From the NCBI GenBank assembly GCA_035504735.1, contig DATJRJ010000275.1, forward strand, positions 1 through 64,000: DNA of 64,000 nucleotides, written 5' to 3'. The DNA is from JAJPIG01 sp035504735. GTDB taxonomy: Bacteria; Desulfobacterota; Binatia; Binatales; Binataceae. The position numbers and the translations under genes are program-made. A model generated the notes under the pieces. That model did not search any database. It was given only the letters and a program-made list of their open reading frames with translations, and was not told the DNA's origin. This document shows, in pieces, positions 46,648-55,393 of this stretch (its first letter is position 1; each line of letters begins with the position of its first letter).

Positions 46648-47352
46648 TCAAGGCTTGCAGTATTCGAGCTGAACGGCGTCGAGCAGCGCCCACAGCACGT
46701 TGAGCTTGAATTGCAGGATCTCCAAAGCTCGCTCCTGCAGCTCGCGCGTGGCGAAATAGTCGAGCGTGATCGCGAGCGCATCCTCGACGTCGCGCCGCGC
46801 CTGTGACAACCGCATCTGAAAGTAGCGCAGCCCTTCGGGCTTCACCCATCGGTAATGAATCGGCCAGTTGGCCAACCGATCGCGATGGGCCTGCGGGGCG
46901 AACAGCTCCGTCAGCGACGAGCAGACCGCCTCCTGCCAGGGACGCGTCCGCGCGAAATTCACATACGCATCGACGGCAAACCGCACCGCCGGAATCACGT
47001 GCCGGAACCCAACGATCTCCCTCCGCTCGATCCCACAAGCCTCGCCGAGCCGAATCCAGGCCTCGATTCCGCCTTCCTCGCCCGCGCCGCCATCCTGATC
47101 GACAATCCGCCTGATCCATGCTCGGCGCACTTCGCGATCCGTGCAGTTGGAAAGTATCGCGCCGTCCTTGAGCGGAATGTTGGCCTGGTAATAAAAGCGG
47201 TTGGCTACCCATCCACGAATCTGGTCGGGGGTCAGCTTGCCCTCGTTCATCATGACGTGGAACGGATGGTGAACGTGGTAGCCAGTCTCCTTGGCCCGCA
47301 GCCGCTGCTCGAATTCCCCGCGGCTCCAAGCGCTATTTTCCGCAGTCGTCAT
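46648..47352 (-). CDS. pqqC: Pyrroloquinoline-quinone synthase PqqC
   Basis: Cofactor-free oxidase doing the last ring closure and eight-electron oxidation to PQQ. A 234-residue all-helical protein of the TenA/PqqC fold, with YHVHHPFHVMMNEGKLT, ANRFYYQANIPLKDGAILSN and RIVDQDG, which contain the His, Tyr and Arg active-site residues of the family. Gap to pqqB 46 bases; to pqqD 5 bases. Confidence 0.96.
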   Translation of the reverse strand: MTTAENSAWSRGEFEQRLRAKETGYHVHHPFHVMMNEGKLTPDQIRGWVANRFYYQANIPLKDGAILSNCTDREVRRAWIRRIVDQDGGAGEEGGIEAWIRLGEACGIERREIVGFRHVIPAVRFAVDAYVNFARTRPWQEAVCSSLTELFAPQAHRDRLANWPIHYRWVKPEGLRYFQMRLSQARRDVEDALAITLDYFATRELQERALEILQFKLNVLWALLDAVQLEYCKP

Positions 47353-47398
47353 CGATCAAATCATCATCCGCATGATATCGCGACTCGCACCACCGCGG

Positions 47399-48313
47399 TC
47401 AGGCCAGATTAATCTCCATCCTATCGAACGCGACTTCAACTCCCGCCCGCGCAAGCTCTCGGCGCTCGGCCGAGTCCTCATCCAGAATCGGGTTGGTGTT
47501 GTTGATATGGATCAGCACTTTGCGCGGGCCTTCGATACGTCCCAGATGCGCGAGCATACCGTTCGCCCCGGACTGCGCGAGATGCCCCATGTCCGCGGCG
47601 TGCTTGCGGCCCACGCCCTGGCGAATCATCTCGTCGCTGGTCCAGAAGGTCCCATCTACCAGTATACAATCCGCACTTCTCATCCGGGCGGCAACCGCTT
47701 CATCCACGTCGGCGAGTCCAGGCGCGTAGAAGACGGATTTTCCACGCCGCAGATCTTCGATCGTGAGCGCGAGGTTGTCGCCCGAGCGCGGCGCATCGCG
47801 ATGCGGCGAGTATGGCGGCGCCTTGCCGGCAACCGCGAGCGCGGAAAAACGCAAGCCGTCGACGCCCGAAACTTCGAAGCTGCCCGGTTCGAGCGGGATG
47901 CGATGCCATTCGGTGCGGCAATAGCTTTCGAGCACCCGCAAGATCGGATTGCCGGTCTCGAGGTCTTCGCGAACGCTGTCCGTGCAATAAACCGGAAGCC
48001 GCTCACCCTCGCGCAGCATCAACAGTCCGGTAGTGTGGTCGATCTGGCTGTCAACCAGAATGACCGCGCGGAACGGCGTATCGCGCGGTGCGCGGCGTGG
48101 ACTCAACTGCGGCAGCGATTTTATTTGCGTCAGGAGGTCGGGAGAGGCGTTGACCAGAATCCAGCCGATTGAATCGACACTTACGGCGATCGAGGACTGG
48201 GTGCGGGGAACGGCACGGATGCTACCGTTGCGGACGCCGCGGCAATTGCGGCAATTACAATTCCATTGCGGAAAGCCGCCGCCGGCCGCGGACCCGAGTA
48301 CCAGAATCTTCAC
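47399..48313 (-). CDS. pqqB: PQQ biosynthesis protein PqqB
   Basis: Metallo-beta-lactamase-fold hydroxylase acting on the Glu-Tyr intermediate. The opening VLGSAAGGGFPQWNCNCRNC is typical, with the CxCxxC zinc knuckle; LVDSQIDHTTGLLMLREG and VLIHINNTNP follow. 304 residues. The gap to pqqA is 121 bases. Confidence 0.96.
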   Translation of the reverse strand: MKILVLGSAAGGGFPQWNCNCRNCRGVRNGSIRAVPRTQSSIAVSVDSIGWILVNASPDLLTQIKSLPQLSPRRAPRDTPFRAVILVDSQIDHTTGLLMLREGERLPVYCTDSVREDLETGNPILRVLESYCRTEWHRIPLEPGSFEVSGVDGLRFSALAVAGKAPPYSPHRDAPRSGDNLALTIEDLRRGKSVFYAPGLADVDEAVAARMRSADCILVDGTFWTSDEMIRQGVGRKHAADMGHLAQSGANGMLAHLGRIEGPRKVLIHINNTNPILDEDSAERRELARAGVEVAFDRMEINLA

Positions 48314-48434
48314 GGCCGTTCAGCCGCCGACAATCGCGGCGGACCCTATAAAGCCTACTCTGCGCCAGGGAATATCAGAAACCTGAAGCGAAGAAAGCAG
48401 GAAACGGGCGCAAAGCGCCCGCTCATGCGGTGTT

Positions 48435-48509
48435 CTAGCGATTCCAGATGTACATCGTGACTTCGAAGCCGAACCTGAGCTCGATAAATTCGGGTTTTGT
48501 CCAGGTCAT
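48435..48509 (-). CDS. pqqA: PQQ precursor peptide PqqA (24 residues)
   Basis: A 24-codon gene too short for usual gene finders. It reads MTWTKPEFIELRFGFEVTMY followed by IWNR and TAG. Glu16 and Tyr20, the two residues that PqqE joins to form PQQ, sit in the exact E-x3-Y spacing. An AAGGAG Shine-Dalgarno lies seven bases before the ATG. It is first in the pqqABCDE order. Confidence 0.97.
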   Translation of the reverse strand: MTWTKPEFIELRFGFEVTMYIWNR

Positions 48510-48540
48510 CGTGGTCTCCTTGATGGAAGCTTGTGTTTGG

Positions 48541-48570
48541 ATTTTGCCTCGCGGGCTGCTCGATTGTCAA
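48541..48570 (-). promoter_or_regulatory. Predicted sigma70-type promoter of the pqq-xox operon
   Basis: On the minus strand a perfect TTGACA -35 box (48565-48570) and a CAAAAT -10 box (48541-48546) are 18 bases apart, about 30 bases before the pqqA ATG and just after the stop of the upstream kinase gene. No operator was recognised. Confidence 0.5.
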
Positions 48571-48579
48571 AGCCCCGGC

Positions 48580-49446
48580 TTATGCTAGCGGCGCGGGCCC
48601 ATTCGTCGTCGGCCTCATCTCTATTGCCGGTTTCGTCGAAGCCCGCCGTCTGCCTCGCTTGACCTGACTGGCGGCGGCGCTCTTCCGTGCCACAGGACTA
48701 CCGGGCCCTTCGCCGACCTCCCACAACTTGATCCCGCCGAGCAGTCCCTCCAGATTGCTTACAAGTTTGACGCTTTCCGGGAGGTCAAACTTGATGTAGC
48801 GCGTATTTCCGCCGCCAATATAGAGCCGATCGTAATTGAAGGCGATCGCCAGATCGTCGATCGCCTCGCGTAACAGCTTGTTCCATTTGCGCTTGCCCTT
48901 CTTCTTCAGCGCCCGGATGCCGAGTTCCTCTTCGTAGGTTTTGCCCTTGTGAAACGGCGCATGCCCGAGTTCCAGATGGATTCGATTGCCATCCGAAAAG
49001 ATCACCGAGCCGAACCCGGTGCCAAGTGTGATCACCAGTTCAATTCCCCGTCCGGTGACTGATCCTAGCCCCTGGATGTCGGCGTCGTTCGCGACCCGCA
49101 CCGGCTTTCCCAGCTTGCGCTCGAGCAGTTTGTCGAGCATCACGTTTTTCCAGCCATTGCCCAGATTCGGCGCGGTGTAGATACATCCGTTCTTGACCAC
49201 ACCCGGAAAACCGACCGAAACCCGGTCGAACGCACCCGCCGCCTTAGCCAGCTTGCGAATGACCTTTACCAGCGCGCGAGGGGTGGCGGGCTGTGGCGTC
49301 GGGACCCGTATGCGGTCGCTTATCGATTTACCGGCGGCATTCAGGATCTCGACCTTGGTGCCTGTGCCGCCGATATCCACCGCCAAAGTACGGGCACCCG
49401 CGGCCGGCGACTTCAGCCGCTTCATCTTCGGTTCCGATTCCGCCAT
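48580..49446 (-). CDS. ROK-family kinase, polyphosphate glucokinase-like
   Basis: A 288-residue sugar kinase of the ROK/hexokinase superfamily. The phosphate loop LAVDIGGTGTKVEIL, VGFPGVVKNG, the adenine/phosphate motif LGTGFGSVIF and ELGHAPF are present; the C-terminal GGGN is as in PPGK proteins. A basic tail (KRGRRR) follows. It lacks the Cys-rich zinc motif of many ROK repressors, so an enzyme is more likely. Polyphosphate use is inferred from family resemblance. It lies upstream of pqqA in the same direction. Confidence 0.8.
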   Translation of the reverse strand: MAESEPKMKRLKSPAAGARTLAVDIGGTGTKVEILNAAGKSISDRIRVPTPQPATPRALVKVIRKLAKAAGAFDRVSVGFPGVVKNGCIYTAPNLGNGWKNVMLDKLLERKLGKPVRVANDADIQGLGSVTGRGIELVITLGTGFGSVIFSDGNRIHLELGHAPFHKGKTYEEELGIRALKKKGKRKWNKLLREAIDDLAIAFNYDRLYIGGGNTRYIKFDLPESVKLVSNLEGLLGGIKLWEVGEGPGSPVARKSAAASQVKRGRRRASTKPAIEMRPTTNGPAPLA

Positions 49447-49709
49447 TGTAGTCTCCTTTTGACGGCTCCGCGCGCGATCTATGGATTATTCTGATCCAGG
49501 CACACGGCGGGCGCAAACGGTATCCGACGAATGAGCAGCGGGGCGATCGCGGTGGTGGCTTGTAGCGCGACCTTCGTCAGTGCGGAGGAAGCGTCGTCGG
49601 CCGCAACAGACTGACCGAGGTCGTCACCGCGCTCTTGTTCGCGCTGCTGATGTTCTTCATCCTCTACCCGTATCGATGACGATCGATCGAAAACGGAGGC
49701 ACGCAATCG

Positions 49710-50561
49710 ATGGTGTCCAAGTCACAGAAGGAAAAGGCCAAGCGCTTTCTAAGCCTCCACCAGGGTCCCCGCATCCTGATCCTGCCCAATGCGTGGGACG
49801 CCGGCAGCGCGCGCATCTTCGAGGTCGTCGGCTTCCCGGCTATCGCGACTACCAGCGGCGGCGTCGCTGTATCGCTCGGCTATCCCGATGGGGAGGCGGT
49901 GCCACGCAGCGAAATGATCGACGCCACCCATCGAATCGCGCGCGCGGTCGAAGTCCCGGTCACTGCGGACATCGAGGCCGGCTATGGCCGTACGTCGAAT
50001 GAACTCGCCGAGACGATCAAGGAGGTGATTGAGACGGGAGCGGTCGGGGTCAATCTCGAGGACAGTCTGCCGCGCGGCTCGCGCAAGCCACTGCGTGAAA
50101 TCAGTGAACAGGTCGAGCGCTTGCGGATAGCGCGCGAGGTGGCGAAAGCTGTCGGACTCAATCTGGTCATCAATGCGCGCACCGACGTGTATCTGCATCG
50201 GGTCGGCAACGAAGCAGAGCGGCTGGATCAGGCGATACGCCGTTGCAACGCCTGGAGGGCAGCGGGCGCGGACTGCCTGTTCGTGCCGGGAGTCGCAGAT
50301 CGAAAAACGATCGGCACGCTCGTGACGGCGCTCGACGGGCCACTCAACGTAATGATCTGGGAGTCGACGCCGGCGCCCAAAGTGCTCGACAAGCTCGGCG
50401 TGCGGCGCGCGAGCACCGCCTCGGGACCGGCTCGCGCGGCGATGACCGTTACGCGAAAAATCGCCGATCAATTGCTCAAGACCGGCAGCTACGCCGGCTT
50501 CACCCGCGACGTCATGACTCATATCGAGGCCAATCAGTTGATGGCCGGTCACTCACGATAG
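49710..50561 (+). CDS. Isocitrate lyase/PEP mutase-family enzyme
   Basis: A 283-residue TIM-barrel C-C or C-P lyase. RILILPNAWDAGSARIFEVVGFPAIATTSGGVA is the typical opening, PVTADIEAGYG gives the Mg-binding DxE-type acids, GVNLEDS and VINARTDVY follow. The catalytic KKCGH loop of true isocitrate lyases is absent, so oxaloacetate hydrolase, PEP mutase-like or carboxyvinyl-carboxyphosphonate-type activity are possible. The 263 bases upstream hold no certain gene. Confidence 0.85.
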   Translation: MVSKSQKEKAKRFLSLHQGPRILILPNAWDAGSARIFEVVGFPAIATTSGGVAVSLGYPDGEAVPRSEMIDATHRIARAVEVPVTADIEAGYGRTSNELAETIKEVIETGAVGVNLEDSLPRGSRKPLREISEQVERLRIAREVAKAVGLNLVINARTDVYLHRVGNEAERLDQAIRRCNAWRAAGADCLFVPGVADRKTIGTLVTALDGPLNVMIWESTPAPKVLDKLGVRRASTASGPARAAMTVTRKIADQLLKTGSYAGFTRDVMTHIEANQLMAGHSR

Positions 50562-50646
50562 GACGGGAGGTGGCTTCGCGCTGTGCCCACTTGCACGATC
50601 GGCAGAGATCACTACCGCCTTTAGAGTCGGTCGGCAGCCGGATACG

Positions 50647-50676
50647 AAAAAACGGGCGGCCGTTTCCAGCCGCCCG
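50647..50676 (-). terminator. Intrinsic terminator of the SurA-DsbA-like gene
   Basis: On the minus strand a perfect 8-bp stem CGGGCGGC/GCCGCCCG (50676-50669 with 50660-50653) and 8-base loop is followed by TTTTTT (50652-50647), 38 bases past the stop of the gene ending at 50714. Confidence 0.85.
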
Positions 50677-50713
50677 ACTTGATCGACAGTTCGATGTTTC
50701 AGCGATCGTGTGT

Positions 50714-51844
50714 CTAGCCGGCGTCGCCCTTTTTGGCTGATGCAGTGCGCGGATTCTGGCCGTTATGCGCCAGTTCCTCGTTGATTATGCTTTCGAACAT
50801 CGGGGCCGGCTGAGCGCCAGTCAGCGGACGGCCATTGATGAAGAACCCGGGCGTACCGTCCACTCCTGCCGCGCTGCCCTCGCTCATCGCATTATGCACC
50901 GCATCGGCATACTTGCCGCTGTCCAGGCAGGTATCGAACTTCTTGGTATTCAGCTTCAGCTTGGCCGCTGCATCCTTGAGATCCTGAGTGGTCAACTTGG
51001 ACTGATTCTCAAATAGCTCGTCGTGATATTGCCAGAACTTGCCCTGTTCTCCAGCGCAACGGGCCGCTTCGGCCGCCTGGAAGGCATACTGATGAAAGCT
51101 GAGGGGAAAATCGATAAACACCAGCCGCATCTTATCGCCGTATTCCTGGCGTAGTTCCTTGACCGTCTCCTCGGAGCGCTTGCAATAGGGACACTGGAAA
51201 TCCGCGAACTCGACCACCGTAATCGGGGCATTCTTGGGTCCCAGTGAGGGGTAGCCGGCGGTCGCGATCTTGAGGCGCGGCGGCTCGATCATGAGGGTTA
51301 GGTGGTTGTCCTCGCGCAGCCGTGCGATTACCTGCTCACGCGCCTCCTGGTCGTTGCGGCGCTGCAGTGCTGCGATCAGCGGAGCCTTGATCTGATCGTA
51401 AGGCTGCTGAATCCGATCTTTGTGTTGATCGTAAAATTGCCTGGCGTCCGTGTCTGTGACCTGGACCGCCTTCCCCGCGAGCTGCTTCTTCATGAACGCG
51501 TCCGGAGTCAGCTTCGCTTTCTTGGCCGCTTGTGCGACGACGTATTGATCGGCGAGCTTGTTAATCGCGTCGCGGCGATACTGATAGAGCTGGTTCTGCC
51601 ACGAAGCCAACTGGGGTTTTATCTCCTCATCGACTTCGCCTTCAGTGATCTTATGATTACCTACGGTGGCAACGACTTTGTTCGCGTCGGAGGGTTCGAC
51701 ACTGTCCTGAGCGATGGCCGCGCGCGGAATCGAGCAGGTAATAATAATGGCCGCGGCAAGCGCCGCGATCGCCGAAAAAGCCCCGCACCAGTGCGAGTCC
51801 GAACGCTCGCACACCGCGCAGGGTCTGAGTGACTGATTCATCAA
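50714..51844 (-). CDS. Periplasmic SurA-like/DsbA-like fusion protein
   Basis: A 376-residue secreted protein. After a signal segment (about 22-46), residues 55-165 resemble the SurA/parvulin N-terminal chaperone helices (VVATVGNHKITEGEVDEEI, then a long KKAKLTPDAFMKKQL helix part). From about 190 a DsbA-type thioredoxin domain (Thioredoxin_4) follows: ITVVEFADFQCPYCKRSEETV with the CPYC active site, and the cis-proline loop VDGTPGFFINGRPLTG. It likely oxidises or isomerises thiols of the substrates held by the chaperone part. A strong terminator follows. Confidence 0.83.
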   Translation of the reverse strand: MMNQSLRPCAVCERSDSHWCGAFSAIAALAAAIIITCSIPRAAIAQDSVEPSDANKVVATVGNHKITEGEVDEEIKPQLASWQNQLYQYRRDAINKLADQYVVAQAAKKAKLTPDAFMKKQLAGKAVQVTDTDARQFYDQHKDRIQQPYDQIKAPLIAALQRRNDQEAREQVIARLREDNHLTLMIEPPRLKIATAGYPSLGPKNAPITVVEFADFQCPYCKRSEETVKELRQEYGDKMRLVFIDFPLSFHQYAFQAAEAARCAGEQGKFWQYHDELFENQSKLTTQDLKDAAAKLKLNTKKFDTCLDSGKYADAVHNAMSEGSAAGVDGTPGFFINGRPLTGAQPAPMFESIINEELAHNGQNPRTASAKKGDAG

Positions 51845-52152
51845 ATGCTCCCTTTAGCCGTTAGGCAACGGCCGCGATTGGGCACTCTATCACGACAGAG
51901 TTTCTCTGTCTCGCAGCCCCAGGGCTATCCCGACGAACGGCATGCGACTCGCGGATCTCGCGCAGTTGCCTCTTTACGGCGTGCTGGAGACCAGCATCAA
52001 CACGTGCATCGACAACGATCCCGGCACTTGCGATCCGGTGATGGGTGCCTGGCCGTTGCGCGCATTTCCATGCCGGATCGCGCCGCTGGCAGAGCCGTCG
52101 CATCAGGTCGTCTCGTCCTGACCTTGCGGGCTCCGGAGGTCGAGGCGTCGGC
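51845..52152. other. Intergenic stretch, no convincing gene
   Basis: These 308 bases separate two minus-strand genes. The only notable frame is plus-strand 51942-52121 (59 codons, LADLAQLPLYGVLETSINTC at residues 3-22), which has no Shine-Dalgarno and no recognised family. It might be the tail of a decayed gene. A promoter for the SurA-DsbA-like gene should lie near 51850-51900, but no clear boxes were found. Confidence 0.4.
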
Positions 52153-53502
52153 CTAGGACTTCTCGCGCATCGTGACAAACTCTTCGGCTGCAGTCGGATG
52201 GATCGCGATGGTGGCGTCGAACTGGGCCTTGGTTGCGCCGCATTTGATCGCCACCGCGAAGCCCTGAATAATCTCGCCGGCCTCGGGACCCACCATGTGG
52301 CAGCCGAGCACACGGCCGCTGGCCGAATCGACCACCAGTTTCATCATCGCGCGCTCGTCGCGGCCAGACAGCGTATGTTTCAACGGCCGGAAGCTGCTGC
52401 GGTAGACGTCGATCGCGCCGTAGCGTTCGCGCGCTTGCGTCTCGGTCAGGCCCGCCGCGCCGAGCGGCGGCTGGCTGAAAACGCATGATGGCACGCCTTC
52501 GTAATCGATCTTCATGGGATGGTTGTTAAAGACGGTCTCGGCAAACGCCCTGCCCTCCGCGATTGCGACCGGCGTCAGCATGATGCGGTTCGTGCAGTCA
52601 CCGATAGCATAGATATTCGCCACCGAGCTGCGCGAATATTCATCGACGATCACCGAACCGTCCTCGGCTAATGCCACGCCCGCCCGCTCGAGTCCGAGCT
52701 CGCGTGTATGCGGATGGCGCCCGGTCGCATACATGATCTTCTCGGCCTCGAGCTTCGAACCGTCAGTCAGCGTGGCGCGAATTCCCCCGTCGATTTTATC
52801 GATACGCGTCACATCGGTTTCGAATCTCAGATCCACGCCATGCCGCAGCATCTCGTCGGCCACAGCGCGCCGCGCATCGTCGTCGAAGCCGCGCAAGAAT
52901 AATTTCTTGTGATAAAGCTGTGTGACGCTGGCGCCGAGTCCATGAAAAATTCCTGCGAACTCGACTCCGATGTATCCGCCGCCCACGACGATGACACGCT
53001 CGGGAAGTCGCTCGAGATGAAACGCTTCATTCGAGGTGATCGCGTGTTCGGCGCCGGGCAACTCCGGGACCGTTGGCCAGCTTCCGGTGGCGATTAGGAT
53101 ATGCCCGGTACTGTAGCGCGCGCTGCCGATCGCGACGGTATGTGGATCTACGACGGTTGCGCGCTGCTCGATAATTTTCACGCCGGAACCTTCCAGCAAA
53201 CGCCGGTAGATACCGTTGAGACGCGTGATTTCACGGTCCTTGTTGGCAATCAGAGTCGTCCAATCGAACTCCCTCGTTCCGATACTCCAGCCGAAACCGG
53301 CTGCATCGGCGCAGTCGCCGCCGACTTCAGAGGCATAGACCAACAGTTTCTTAGGTATACAGCCGACGTTGACGCAGGTGCCGCCAAGATACCGCTCCTC
53401 GGCAACCGCGACTCGCGCGCCAAAGGACGCCGCCACACGAGCAGCGCGCACCCCGCCCGATCCGGCGCCGAGTACGAACAGGTCGAAGTCGTAGCTAGCC
53501 AT
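52153..53502 (-). CDS. gor: Glutathione reductase-like FAD disulfide oxidoreductase
   Basis: A 449-residue class I flavin disulfide reductase. FAD motif LGAGSGGVRAARVAA, redox pair GGTCVNVGCIPKK, NAD(P) motif VGGGYIGVEFAGIFHGLGA followed by HKKLFLRGFD (as in glutathione reductases), second FAD motif IYAIGDC, and C-terminal HPTAAEE with the base His. Glutathione is the likely substrate by resemblance; related thiols are possible. Start ATG at 53502. Confidence 0.88.
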   Translation of the reverse strand: MASYDFDLFVLGAGSGGVRAARVAASFGARVAVAEERYLGGTCVNVGCIPKKLLVYASEVGGDCADAAGFGWSIGTREFDWTTLIANKDREITRLNGIYRRLLEGSGVKIIEQRATVVDPHTVAIGSARYSTGHILIATGSWPTVPELPGAEHAITSNEAFHLERLPERVIVVGGGYIGVEFAGIFHGLGASVTQLYHKKLFLRGFDDDARRAVADEMLRHGVDLRFETDVTRIDKIDGGIRATLTDGSKLEAEKIMYATGRHPHTRELGLERAGVALAEDGSVIVDEYSRSSVANIYAIGDCTNRIMLTPVAIAEGRAFAETVFNNHPMKIDYEGVPSCVFSQPPLGAAGLTETQARERYGAIDVYRSSFRPLKHTLSGRDERAMMKLVVDSASGRVLGCHMVGPEAGEIIQGFAVAIKCGATKAQFDATIAIHPTAAEEFVTMREKS

Positions 53503-53626
53503 CTATTCTCGCCTCGGGCTGCGGCTCATCTCATCACCTGAGTCAACGGGCCGGAAGATTGTTGGATATTGCCATAATCGACGACCTGACGATTGCGTGC
53601 CCGCTGCACCCGAACGGCCGCCTTAG

Positions 53627-54280
53627 TCATTGATAGCGCCTGCCCCACGTATCGAGGAAAGTAACCTTCTCGAGCGGCTCGCGAGAAACCGGGCCGAAGC
53701 GGCCCATCGGATATCCGATTGGGATGATTGCGAAGGTCTCGGCACCGGGCGGCAGTCCCAGAATCTCGTTCACTTCTTTCTCATAAATCAGGTGCCGAGT
53801 AGTAAGCGTCGCTCCCAGACCAAGCGCACGCGCGGCGAGCAAAATATTTTGAACGGCGGGATAGATCGAGGCACCCGACATTTTCTCGAGTCCGGCCTTG
53901 CGCGCGAAGTCGTCCACCAGGCAACAGACGATCAGCACGGGCGCCTCGTGGAAGTGTTCCGTGAGATACTCAACCGCGGCCAGCATGCGTTCTTTTTGCG
54001 CCTCGGTTTTGCCCGGTGGCGGGGGATTGGCACGATAACGCGTGATGACGTCGTCAAGCGCGCGCTGATAGCGGATTTGGAGCTGCCGTTTGATCGCGGG
54101 ATCCTTGACCACGATGAAGCGCCAATGCTGAACGTCGCCTCCGGTTGGCGCGCACAGCCCCGCTTGTAGAATCCGGCGAATAAGTTCGTCGGGCACCGGA
54201 TCGGGCTTCAACCGGCGCATCGCGCGAGTCGTAAAAATCGCCTCGAAGAGCGAGATTGATTCGGCAGGATTGTTATTCAT
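53627..54280 (-). CDS. Nitroreductase-family protein
   Basis: A 217-residue FMN enzyme: AIFTTRAMRRLKPDPVPDELI, then AGLCAPTGGDVQHWRFIVVKD, the FMN-binding opening, and AVQNILLAARALGLGATLT with a C-terminal GYPMGRFGP. Such enzymes reduce nitro groups, quinones or act as dehydrogenases with NAD(P)H. Substrate unknown. It lies 28 bases behind the SDR gene, likely in one operon with it. Confidence 0.88.
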   Translation of the reverse strand: MNNNPAESISLFEAIFTTRAMRRLKPDPVPDELIRRILQAGLCAPTGGDVQHWRFIVVKDPAIKRQLQIRYQRALDDVITRYRANPPPPGKTEAQKERMLAAVEYLTEHFHEAPVLIVCCLVDDFARKAGLEKMSGASIYPAVQNILLAARALGLGATLTTRHLIYEKEVNEILGLPPGAETFAIIPIGYPMGRFGPVSREPLEKVTFLDTWGRRYQ

Positions 54281-54308
54281 CGTGCTATTCGCATTGTCAT
54301 ACTGGGAA

Positions 54309-55211
54309 TCATGACTTGCTGTCTTTGCTGGCAGTCACACCATATCGATTCGGCGTCATCTTCGCATAGCTCGCGCTAGTGATTCCGGTATGCTTACCGG
54401 GCGTCCACGGCCAGTATTTCGCACGCGCACCACCATCGAGCGGAATGTCCACCGCGGTCAGATACGACGATTCCTCCGAGGCAAGAAAAATGACTGCATT
54501 CGCCACGTCGCTGGTCGTGCAGAATCGCGCGAGCGGAATGCCCTGCAGGAAATCGTCAGCCGTTAAGTTATTCGCCGAGCGCGGCGGGTTCAGGAATTCA
54601 GCAGGAAACATCCAGAAATTCTGTTCCATATAAGTGGGGCTGACCGAGTTGACGCGTATATTATGGCGCGCGAATTCCATCGCGGCCGCGCGCGCGAAAT
54701 TCAACAGGCCCGCTTTTGCGGCGCAATAGCACGAGTTCCCCGGCTCACCCTGGTGGGCGGCATCAGAAAGTATATAGATGATCGTACCTGGCCGGTTGGC
54801 GCCGATCATCGCGCGCGCGCAGTGTTTGGTCGCGAGCATCGCACCGGTCAGATAGCCCTTCATTTCGAGGTCCCAACCCTCGACATCGAAATTGACGATC
54901 TCCTGCCGGTACTGGCGGCCCGCCACGTAAACCATGGTGTCGACACCACCATAGCGCCCGACGGTGGATGCCACCGCCTTTTCGACATCGCGCTCATCGC
55001 CGGCATCACCGGTCAGCGCGAGGGCCTCGAATTTCCGCGCCGCGAGGAAGTGCGCGGTCTCGGCGGCGGTCTCGGGTCGCGTGCCGACGAGAGCGACCTT
55101 CGCGCCTTCACGCGCCATGAAATGAGCACAGGTCCCGCCGATGTTGGGACCGGCTCCGAAAATCAGGGCAACCTTTCCTGCCAGGCGGCCCATAGCACTG
55201 TCATTAGCCAT
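54309..55211 (-). CDS. Short-chain dehydrogenase/reductase
   Basis: A 300-residue SDR. The nucleotide motif reads GAGPNIGG rather than the usual TGxxxGIG, still with three glycines. Asn-Ser-Tyr-Lys residues: VYVAGRQYR, ILSDAAHQG, SCYCAAKAGLL (YxxxK), followed by NSVSPTYMEQNF. The C-terminus is extended by about 35 residues (ARAKYWPWTPGKHTG onward) past the usual end. Substrate unknown. Confidence 0.88.
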   Translation of the reverse strand: MANDSAMGRLAGKVALIFGAGPNIGGTCAHFMAREGAKVALVGTRPETAAETAHFLAARKFEALALTGDAGDERDVEKAVASTVGRYGGVDTMVYVAGRQYRQEIVNFDVEGWDLEMKGYLTGAMLATKHCARAMIGANRPGTIIYILSDAAHQGEPGNSCYCAAKAGLLNFARAAAMEFARHNIRVNSVSPTYMEQNFWMFPAEFLNPPRSANNLTADDFLQGIPLARFCTTSDVANAVIFLASEESSYLTAVDIPLDGGARAKYWPWTPGKHTGITSASYAKMTPNRYGVTASKDSKS

Positions 55212-55393
55212 GAATTTCCTTGCCTCTCGTGTTTCCAGTTATGATGGCCTCTTACCAGATCGGGTCGCGCCCAACAATGCGACCAGCCCGCCGCTCAGAT
55301 CCGTCCCCGATTTGACGCAGCGAACTCGAGCGGGTACGCTGCAGCGATTTTCCGAGTCTGGTTGATGGTGAGGAGGACTCTCTCACAAATCGC

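Noticed and set aside
46355..47329. Long 324-codon minus-strand frame spanning pqqC and pqqD.
   Set aside because: Only the last 95 codons are a protein family (PqqD); the rest is the shadow of pqqC in another frame.
49573..49678. Possible membrane micropeptide (LTEVVTALLFALLMFFILYP) upstream of the PEP mutase-family gene.
   Set aside because: The frame has no ATG, GTG or suitable TTG before the hydrophobic stretch, so a real gene cannot be supported, although a GGAGGAAG sequence lies just ahead.
51942..52121. 59-codon plus-strand frame considered as a small gene.
   Set aside because: No ribosome site, no known family, and it lies between two minus-strand genes; kept only as a note on the intergenic stretch.
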